Source: an uncultured Ruminococcus sp. (GTDB lineage Bacteria; Bacillota; Clostridia; Lachnospirales; Lachnospiraceae). From it: DNA of 48,124 nt. Each line of letters starts with the position of its first letter. Position 1 is the stretch's first letter. Location of the stretch: positions 1-48,124 of the forward strand of contig FMEL01000013.1 of the NCBI GenBank assembly GCA_900066355.1. Direction: 5' to 3'. The notes under the pieces are model-generated. The model was given only the letters and a program-made list of their open reading frames with translations. It ran no database searches and was not told the origin of the DNA. Of the stretch, positions 42,417 to 48,124 are shown piece by piece. A program made the translations under genes and the position numbers.

Positions 42417-43205
42417 ATGGCAAAATTTGTTACAATCGGAGAGAGACTTTCCACAACAGCACCGGCAGTTAATAAAGCATTCACAGAGAGAGATGCTGAG
42501 CCGATTCTCAAGAGAGCAAAACAGCAGCTCGACGCAGGTGCTACATATCTGGATGTTAATATCGGACCAGCAGAAAACGATGGACCGGAACTTATGAAAT
42601 GGGCTGTAGAACTTCTGCAGAGCAACTTCGACAATGTTCCGCTTGCACTGGATACTTCCAACGTAGCAGCTATCGAAGCTGGTATTTCTGTATACAACCG
42701 TTCCAAAGGAAAACCGATCGTAAACTCCGCTGATGCAGCTGGAAGAATCGGATATGTTGATGTTGCAGCAGCAAACGATGCAATCGTTATCGCTCTTTGC
42801 AACGGCGAAGGAATCGCAAAAGACAATGACGAACGTATGATGTACATGCAGACTCTGATGGAGAGAGGTATGGAACAGGGTATGGACGTTGAGAACGATA
42901 TGTGGTTCGACCCGTTATTCCTCGTTATCAAAGGAATGCAGGACAAACAGATGGAAGTTCTTGACTTCATCAAAATGATCTCTGACATGGGCATGAAGAG
43001 CACCGGTGGTCTTTCCAATAACTCCAACGGTATGCCGAAACATATCCGTCCGATCATGGACTCCGCTATGGTAGCTATGGCTATGATGCAGGGACTTACC
43101 TCAGCAATCGTTAACCCTAACGATCTTCGTCTGATGGAAACAATCAAATCCTGTGACATCATCAAAAATAACTATCTGTACGCAGATTCTTATCTGGAAA
43201 TCTAA
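42417..43205 (+). CDS. acsE: 5-methyltetrahydrofolate:corrinoid/iron-sulfur protein methyltransferase (AcsE)
   Basis: AcsE moves the methyl group from methyl-THF to the cobalt of AcsCD. The 262-aa pterin-binding TIM barrel shows FVTIGERLSTTAPAVNKAF near the N-terminus, LDVNIGPAENDGPE near 43-56, LALDTSN (conserved Asp), KPIVNSADA near 99-107, and MKSTGGLSNNSNGMPKH near 193-209, which forms the methyl-THF pocket. Its start follows AAAGGAG. A strong terminator follows. Confidence 0.96.
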   Translation: MAKFVTIGERLSTTAPAVNKAFTERDAEPILKRAKQQLDAGATYLDVNIGPAENDGPELMKWAVELLQSNFDNVPLALDTSNVAAIEAGISVYNRSKGKPIVNSADAAGRIGYVDVAAANDAIVIALCNGEGIAKDNDERMMYMQTLMERGMEQGMDVENDMWFDPLFLVIKGMQDKQMEVLDFIKMISDMGMKSTGGLSNNSNGMPKHIRPIMDSAMVAMAMMQGLTSAIVNPNDLRLMETIKSCDIIKNNYLYADSYLEI

Positions 43206-43240
43206 TCAGTCTGTCGTTTTTACGACTGTAGGTACAAAAG

Positions 43241-43272
43241 GGCTGGAGGCTTTGCGGCCTCTGGCCTTTTTT
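43241..43272 (+). terminator. Rho-independent terminator after acsE
   Basis: GGCTGGAGGC (43241-43250) pairs with GCCTCTGGCC (43257-43266) with two internal mismatches, followed by six T. No clear promoter lies between it and acsV, so some read-through is likely. Confidence 0.85.
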
Positions 43273-43307
43273 GCATTGCATATTGAGGCGAGAAAGGTGG
43301 TTACCGC

Positions 43308-45236
43308 ATGTTTAAGGTAACATTTACATTTGAAAATGGCAGTGAGGTAGAAGCATTTGCCAATGCGGGGGATAATCTTCTGGAGGTTGCACGTGGTGCC
43401 AATGTAGCAATCGATGCCCCATGTTCCGGAAACGGAGCCTGCGGAAAGTGCCGGGTGCAGTTAAAAAGCGGAGAACTGGACTCAAAGAAAACACTTCATA
43501 TTTCTGATGAGGAATTTGAGAAGGGCTGGCGTCTTGCATGTATGAGCAAGATCAGTGCTGACGTGGAAGTGCTGGTGCCGGATATCGCTTCTGCATACAA
43601 GAGCAGAATGAAGGTGGCTGACTTAAGTTCCAGGGAAGAAATTGCAATTTTTGAAAAAGCAAAAGATCAGGTAGAAGAAACCGGGATTCAGTTGAGAAAC
43701 AGCCTGGAAGTAGTAGAACTTCAGATGAATGAACCTACTCTGGATGATACCATGCCGGATGTAGAAAGACTGACAAGAGCACTTCGGAAATTTATGAATC
43801 TGAAACGGATCAGAGTGCCATACACAGTTCTTCGTAAACTTCCGGATGTACTTCGTGCAAGTAAGTTTTCGGTAAAATGCGTGGTACGTGTGACTCCGGA
43901 TGATATGTTTGTATACGATATTTTTGACAGCAAAGAAGACGTTGTAATGGGTGGACTTGCTGTGGATATAGGTACGACAACGGTTTCAGCTGTGATTATT
44001 GATATGGTAACAGGAGAAATCCTTGCAAAAAGTTCTTCCGGTAATGGTCAGATCCGTTATGGTGCAGATGTAATCAACCGTATCATTGAGACGACAAAAC
44101 CGGGCGGAATCAAGAAACTGCAGGATGCAGTGATCAAAGAGACAATCAATCCGATGATCCATGAGATGTGCAGAAGCATTCATTTTCCGGAAAGCCAGAT
44201 CTATCGTATGTGTGTGGCATCCAATACAACAATGAATCATCTGTTTGCAGGAATCAATGCAGATTATCTGCGTACAGAGCCGTATATTCCGGCATTCTTT
44301 AAGACAAATTCTCTGTTTGCATCGGATGTGGGAATTGAAATCAACAAAGATGCACACATCATCATGGCACCGAATATCGGAAGCTATGTTGGCGGAGATA
44401 TTACAGCAGGTACTCTGGTAAGTATGATTTGGAACAGACCGGAGTTTTCACTGTTTATTGACCTTGGTACCAACGGCGAGCTTGTTTTTGGAAACTCTGA
44501 TTTCATGATGAGTTGTGCCTGCTCAGCAGGACCTGCTTTTGAAGGTGGTGATATCAGTTGTGGCATGCGTGCAACTGACGGAGCTATTGAAGCATGTACA
44601 ATCGACAAAGAAACGATGGAGCCGACTTACAAAGTTGTCGGTGAACCGGGTACGAAGCCGGTTGGATTATGTGGATCAGGTATCATTGATGTGATCAGTG
44701 AACTTTATATGACAGGAATTATCAATCCAAAGGGCAAATTTGTACGTGAAGGAAAGAGAGTCCGTCACGACCATTATGGAATGGGAAGTTATGTGATCGC
44801 ATTTGAAGAAGAAGCAGGATCTGCAAAAGATGTCGAGATCACAGAAGTAGATATTGACAACTTCATCCGTGCAAAAGGCGCGATTTTCTCAGCAATCCGC
44901 ACAATGCTGTCTTCACTGGACTTCGATGTATCCATGATAGATGATGTTTATGTTGCGGGTGGTATCGGCAGTGGAATCAATATGCAGAATGCAGTCAATA
45001 TCGGAATGTTCCCGGATGTACCGCTGGATAAATTCCATTATATTGGTAACTCTTCCCTGACTGGTGCATATCTGATGCTTCTTTCAACAGCAGCAGAGAA
45101 GAAAACATATGAGCTTGCATCCAATATGACTTATATGGAACTTTCGACAGTTCCGACTTACATGGATGAATTTGTGGGAGCCTGCTTTATCCCGCATACC
45201 GATGCATCCATGTTCCCTAACGTAAAACAGAGATAA
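43308..45236 (+). CDS. acsV: Corrinoid activation protein with 2Fe-2S domain (AcsV / RACo)
   Basis: This 642-aa protein reactivates the corrinoid protein by ATP-driven reduction of Co(II). The N-terminal ferredoxin domain carries the plant-type [2Fe-2S] ligands C39, C45, C48 and C78 (APCSGNGACGKC ... LACMSK). A linker and the DUF4445/ASKHA ATPase domain follow: LAVDIGTTTVSAVI near 215-228, PNIGSYVGGDITAGTL near 355-370, LFIDLGTNGELVFGN near 381-395, and SAGPAFEGGDISCGM and VAGGIGSGINMQN near the C-terminus. The start follows AAAGGTGG, and a DUF3786 gene begins 10 bp after its stop. Confidence 0.93.
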   Translation: MFKVTFTFENGSEVEAFANAGDNLLEVARGANVAIDAPCSGNGACGKCRVQLKSGELDSKKTLHISDEEFEKGWRLACMSKISADVEVLVPDIASAYKSRMKVADLSSREEIAIFEKAKDQVEETGIQLRNSLEVVELQMNEPTLDDTMPDVERLTRALRKFMNLKRIRVPYTVLRKLPDVLRASKFSVKCVVRVTPDDMFVYDIFDSKEDVVMGGLAVDIGTTTVSAVIIDMVTGEILAKSSSGNGQIRYGADVINRIIETTKPGGIKKLQDAVIKETINPMIHEMCRSIHFPESQIYRMCVASNTTMNHLFAGINADYLRTEPYIPAFFKTNSLFASDVGIEINKDAHIIMAPNIGSYVGGDITAGTLVSMIWNRPEFSLFIDLGTNGELVFGNSDFMMSCACSAGPAFEGGDISCGMRATDGAIEACTIDKETMEPTYKVVGEPGTKPVGLCGSGIIDVISELYMTGIINPKGKFVREGKRVRHDHYGMGSYVIAFEEEAGSAKDVEITEVDIDNFIRAKGAIFSAIRTMLSSLDFDVSMIDDVYVAGGIGSGINMQNAVNIGMFPDVPLDKFHYIGNSSLTGAYLMLLSTAAEKKTYELASNMTYMELSTVPTYMDEFVGACFIPHTDASMFPNVKQR

Positions 45237-45246
45237 GAGGTGTGTT

Positions 45247-45948
45247 ATGAGTTCTGACGCAAAAACAACATTTGATCCGACAGAAAATGAATCTGTAGGA
45301 GATAAACTCGGATATGAAAAAGACAGCAAAGAACGTCTCCCATGGGAACATTATCTGAGCCAGTACAGAGACGCTGATCCAAAGGAAATTGCCACAAGAC
45401 TTGGCATTTCTTACAATGAAGAAGAGAAGTATTTTACTTTAAAATTTCTCGGGACAGTATATCAGATTTCATGGCCGGATTTTGAGGTCAGTCATAAAGA
45501 GGATGATATGGGATTTTATCCTCTGGAAACTATGGTTTATGCCAGAACTCTGACCATTCGCTTTTTGCTGAACGGTGCCTGTGCGCAGGGAACCGGTAAA
45601 TTTAAAACTTACAGGGAAATGCCATGGGGTGAGGTGTATCTCCGTCAGTTTGATGGCCGCTGCATTAAACGTTTGGCATTTTCCTATGGAAACCGTATTA
45701 AAGACTTTCAGGCAATCATGGAACATATGCATTGTGAACTGATAAATCATGGTGACATTGCATACCAGCTTGAAATCTTTCCGGGATATCTGGTGCAGAT
45801 GATCCTGTGGGAGGGTGATGAAGAATTTCCACCGTCCTCTCAGATCCTGTTTTCGGACAACTTCCCGATATCTTTCCAGGCAGAAGATATGGCGGTTATG
45901 GGTGATGTGATCATCGGATCGCTGAAATCTTTTGCAAAAGTATTATAA
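45247..45948 (+). CDS. DUF3786 domain-containing protein
   Basis: A 233-aa soluble protein of the DUF3786 family, for which no biochemical function is known. Visible elements are the YRDADPKEIATRLGISY motif near residues 39-55 and LLNGACAQGTGKFKTYREMPWGEVYLRQFDGRC near 106-138, which are the family's most conserved blocks. It has no membrane segment or signal. The family is often found in acetogens and in other corrinoid-using anaerobes. Here it is sandwiched between acsV and fhs, so a role in corrinoid-protein maintenance is plausible but inferred. Confidence 0.85.
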   Translation: MSSDAKTTFDPTENESVGDKLGYEKDSKERLPWEHYLSQYRDADPKEIATRLGISYNEEEKYFTLKFLGTVYQISWPDFEVSHKEDDMGFYPLETMVYARTLTIRFLLNGACAQGTGKFKTYREMPWGEVYLRQFDGRCIKRLAFSYGNRIKDFQAIMEHMHCELINHGDIAYQLEIFPGYLVQMILWEGDEEFPPSSQILFSDNFPISFQAEDMAVMGDVIIGSLKSFAKVL

Positions 45949-45959
45949 ATTTCTTGAAA

Positions 45960-45978
45960 AAAAGGCGGGTAGCCTTTT
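45960..45978 (+). terminator. Weak hairpin between the DUF3786 gene and fhs
   Basis: AAAAGGC (45960-45966) pairs with GCCTTTT (45972-45978). The U-rich end lies in the stem itself, so it is a weak terminator at best and may only attenuate transcription into fhs. Confidence 0.4.
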
Positions 45979-46013
45979 CATAAAGACATGCATAAATAAA
46001 GGAGGTAACTTTT

Positions 46014-47699
46014 ATGGGATTCAAAAGTGACATCGAAATTGCACAGGAGTGCGAAATGCTGCCAATCACAAAGATTGCAGAAAAAGCAGGTATTGATGAC
46101 AAATATCTGGAGCAGTACGGAAAATACAAAGCAAAAATTGATTACAATCTTTTAAAAGAAAGCGACAGAAAAGATGGTAAGTTGATTCTTATGACAGCAA
46201 TCAATCCGACACCGGCAGGTGAAGGAAAGACTACTACAACCGTAGGTCTTGCAGATGCAATGCAGAAGCTTGGAAAGAGTGTTATGGTTGCTCTTCGTGA
46301 GCCATCTCTCGGACCGGTATTCGGTGTCAAAGGTGGTGCAGCAGGCGGCGGCTATGCACAGGTAGTTCCGATGGAAGATATCAACCTTCATTTCACAGGT
46401 GACTTCCATGCCATCGGTGCAGCAAACAACCTTCTTGCAGCAATGATCGACAACCATATCTTCCAGGGCAATGCTCTGAACATCGACCCGAGAAAGATTA
46501 CATGGAAGAGATGTGTGGATATGAACGACCGTCAGCTTCGTAACGTAGTAGACGGACTTGGCGGAAGAACAAACGGTATGCCTCGTGAAGACGGATACGA
46601 CATCACAGTTGCATCCGAGATCATGGCAGTCCTTTGCCTTGCAAGCGATATTACAGACCTGAAAGAAAGACTTTCCAAGATCATCATCGGATATACATAT
46701 GGTAAAGTTTCCGAACAGAAACCGGTAACAGCTGGCGATCTTCATGCAGAAGGTGCAATGACTGCACTTCTGAAAGATGCCCTGAAACCAAACCTTGTTC
46801 AGACACTGGAACATGTACCGGCAATCGTTCATGGTGGACCATTCGCAAACATCGCTCATGGATGTAACTCCGTAACAGCTACAAAAATGTGTATGAAACT
46901 TGCTGATTACACAATTACAGAGGCTGGATTCGGCGCTGACCTTGGAGCAGAAAAATTCCTCGATATCAAGTGCCGTATGGCAGGTCTGCACCCAAGCGCA
47001 GTTGTTATCGTAGCTACTGTACGTGCGCTGAAATATAATGGCGGTGTAGCAAAAGCAGACCTTAATAATGAAAACCTGGAAGCACTGGAAAAAGGACTTC
47101 CAAACCTTCTGAAACATGTAAGCAATATCAAGAATGTATATAAACTTCCTTGCGTAGTTGCTATCAATGCATTCCCGACAGATACAAAGGCAGAACTTGA
47201 CCTTGTAGAGTCTAAGTGTAAAGAACTCGGCGTAAACGTAGCACTTTCCGAAGTATGGGCAAAAGGTGGCGAAGGCGGAATCAAACTTGCAGAAGAAGTT
47301 CTGCGTCTGGTTGAAGAGCCAAACGACTTTACTTATTCCTATGAACTGGAAGGCTCCATCGAGGACAAACTGAATCAGATCGTACAGAAAATCTACGGTG
47401 GCAAGAGAGTTGTACTTACAGCAAATGCCCAGAAACAGGCAAAACAGCTTGAGGCTCTTGGCTTCGGCAACTGCCCGATCTGTGTAGCTAAGACACAGTA
47501 CAGTCTGACAGATGACCAGACCAAACTCGGTGCACCGACAGACTTCGAAGTTACTGTACGTAACCTGAAGATTTCCGCAGGCGCAGGATTCATTGTAGCC
47601 CTGACAGGCGAGATCATGACCATGCCAGGACTGCCGAAAGTACCGGCTGCAGAAAGAATCGATGTAGATGAGACCGGAAAAATTACTGGACTTTTCTAA
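46014..47699 (+). CDS. fhs: Formate--tetrahydrofolate ligase
   Basis: Fhs activates formate on tetrahydrofolate with ATP to make 10-formyl-THF, the entry step of the methyl branch. The 561-aa length is typical. The phosphate-binding loop TPAGEGKTTTTVGL lies near residues 66-79 (K72). ALREPSLGPVFGVKGGAAGGGYAQVVP and the FTGDFHAIGAANNLLAA substrate motif follow, and GPFANIAHGCNS and TEAGFGADLGAEKF are also conserved. The start follows AAAGGAGG. fchA and folD, which act next, are not visible downstream in the window. Confidence 0.98.
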   Translation: MGFKSDIEIAQECEMLPITKIAEKAGIDDKYLEQYGKYKAKIDYNLLKESDRKDGKLILMTAINPTPAGEGKTTTTVGLADAMQKLGKSVMVALREPSLGPVFGVKGGAAGGGYAQVVPMEDINLHFTGDFHAIGAANNLLAAMIDNHIFQGNALNIDPRKITWKRCVDMNDRQLRNVVDGLGGRTNGMPREDGYDITVASEIMAVLCLASDITDLKERLSKIIIGYTYGKVSEQKPVTAGDLHAEGAMTALLKDALKPNLVQTLEHVPAIVHGGPFANIAHGCNSVTATKMCMKLADYTITEAGFGADLGAEKFLDIKCRMAGLHPSAVVIVATVRALKYNGGVAKADLNNENLEALEKGLPNLLKHVSNIKNVYKLPCVVAINAFPTDTKAELDLVESKCKELGVNVALSEVWAKGGEGGIKLAEEVLRLVEEPNDFTYSYELEGSIEDKLNQIVQKIYGGKRVVLTANAQKQAKQLEALGFGNCPICVAKTQYSLTDDQTKLGAPTDFEVTVRNLKISAGAGFIVALTGEIMTMPGLPKVPAAERIDVDETGKITGLF

Positions 47700-47723
47700 A
47701 AATATAAGGAACTTCCTTGCAAA

Positions 47724-47936
47724 CCGTCAATGGTTTGACAACCTGTGAAAAACCTGAGGGGGAGCATCTCATAGTTGCACAGGGTGGGAACTGCCCGTCA
47801 GCCCGTCAATGGTTTGGCAACCTGTGAAAACCCTGAGGGGGAGCATCTCATAGTTGCACAGGGCGGGAACTGCCCGTCAGCCCGTCAATGGTTTGGCAAC
47901 CTGTGAAAACCCTGAGGGGGAGCATCTCATAGTTGC
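47724..47936. repeat. 79-bp tandem direct repeat, two full copies and one partial
   Basis: Copies start at 47724, 47803 and 47882. Each begins CCGTCAATGGTTTG and contains CTGAGGGGGAGC, CATCTCATAGTTGC and GGGCGGGAACTGCCC. Copy 1 differs from copy 2 at three places; copy 3 matches copy 2 until 47936 and then diverges. The unit could fold: CCTGTG pairs with CACAGG and GGGC with GCCC. There are no unique spacers, so it is not a CRISPR array. It lies just after fhs with no gene of its own. Confidence 0.85.
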
Positions 47937-47959
47937 GAAAGGCCGAAGCTCCCCCTCAG
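47912..47959. repeat. 12-bp perfect inverted repeat joining the last tandem copy to downstream DNA
   Basis: CTGAGGGGGAGC (47912-47923) is the exact reverse complement of 47948-47959. The element in the two earlier tandem copies is the same, so all three could compete for this one partner. A C-run and TTTTT follow, so it might also terminate the fhs transcript. Confidence 0.65.
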
Positions 47960-48124
47960 ACTCCCCCTTTTTGGCCCCGCTGAGCAAGCATTGTGGTATG
48001 GTCAAGTCATTCGTACAAATGGAACTATACGTAGAATAAGAGCCAGGGAGTCTACGGTGTTGGTATCGACGTGTTGCGTTGACCACCGATATCGTTCATT
48101 CCTACTCTGCGTGGCCTGGTGGGG
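47960..48124. other. Unassigned 3' end of the window
   Basis: I see no supported gene here. The last bases contain CCAGG near 48044 and CCTGG near 48115 that could close a larger hairpin, and a minus-strand frame stays open from the window end to about 48006 without a start. Either could belong to a repeat element that continues beyond the window. Confidence 0.3.

Noticed and set aside
47724..47936. CRISPR array
   Set aside because: The units are 79 bp and directly contiguous with no variable spacers, and no cas genes are present.
47854..48039. Short frames on both strands over the tandem repeats
   Set aside because: They follow the repeat period, lack ribosome sites and have no recognisable domain.
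1..48124. tRNA or rRNA genes, insertion sequences or prophage genes
   Set aside because: I found no cloverleaf-like sequence with a conserved T-arm, no rRNA segment, no transposase and no phage structural gene on either strand.

Overview
The window looks like chromosomal DNA of a moderately AT-rich Gram-positive gut acetogen of the Lachnospiraceae, most likely Blautia or a close relative. The evidence is a complete carbonyl branch of the Wood-Ljungdahl pathway, a phenylalanyl-tRNA synthetase T-box leader, a SpoIID-type sporulation gene, a long-form PRPP synthetase, strong AGGAGG ribosome binding sites and consensus sigma-A promoters. The genus is an inference; no rRNA is present.

Region 1 (1-4776) is the end of a type I restriction-modification locus: a truncated specificity-subunit segment, a small winged-helix/nuclease-like protein and a full HsdR. 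Its first 1.4 kb is visibly more AT-rich than the rest. Region 2 (4809-13674) holds a DUF362 protein, a cytidylate-kinase-like protein (minus strand), an exported SleB-type cell-wall hydrolase, threonine synthase, a probable 6S RNA with its own promoter and terminator, an aldose epimerase, a SpoIID-like protein and a YihY/BrkB membrane protein. A 217-bp imperfect palindrome lies between the first two.

Region 3 (13637-18057) is a T-box controlled pheS-pheT operon followed by a phosphoglycerate-mutase-like phosphatase. Region 4 (18137-20957) is a two-gene unit with its own promoter: a MotA-like channel with a long cytoplasmic tail and an OmpA/MotB-like stator partner. It resembles ZorAB of the Zorya defence systems but has no Zorya effector beside it, and it is the most unusual protein system here. 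Region 5 (20965-31866) is housekeeping: rplS, lepB, rbgA/ylqF, rnhB, yraN, pgeF, prs (minus), a DUF512 radical-SAM protein, der, plsY, gpsA and an aldo/keto reductase (minus).

Region 6 (31976-47699) is the acetogenesis cluster: a His-rich putative nickel protein, cooT, metF, cooC, acsA, a second cooC, acsB, acsD, acsC, acsE, acsV, a DUF3786 protein and fhs. Together they activate formate on tetrahydrofolate (Fhs), reduce methylene-THF (MetF), move the methyl group to the corrinoid protein (AcsE to AcsCD, kept active by AcsV), reduce CO2 to CO (AcsA) and assemble acetyl-CoA (AcsB). Nickel handling and insertion fall to the His-rich protein, CooT and two CooC ATPases. Promoters and hairpins inside the cluster suggest it is expressed as several transcripts. 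FchA and FolD, which complete the methyl branch, are not in the window.

Region 7 (47700-48124) is noncoding and carries a 79-bp tandem repeat (two full copies and one partial) followed by a strong inverted repeat.
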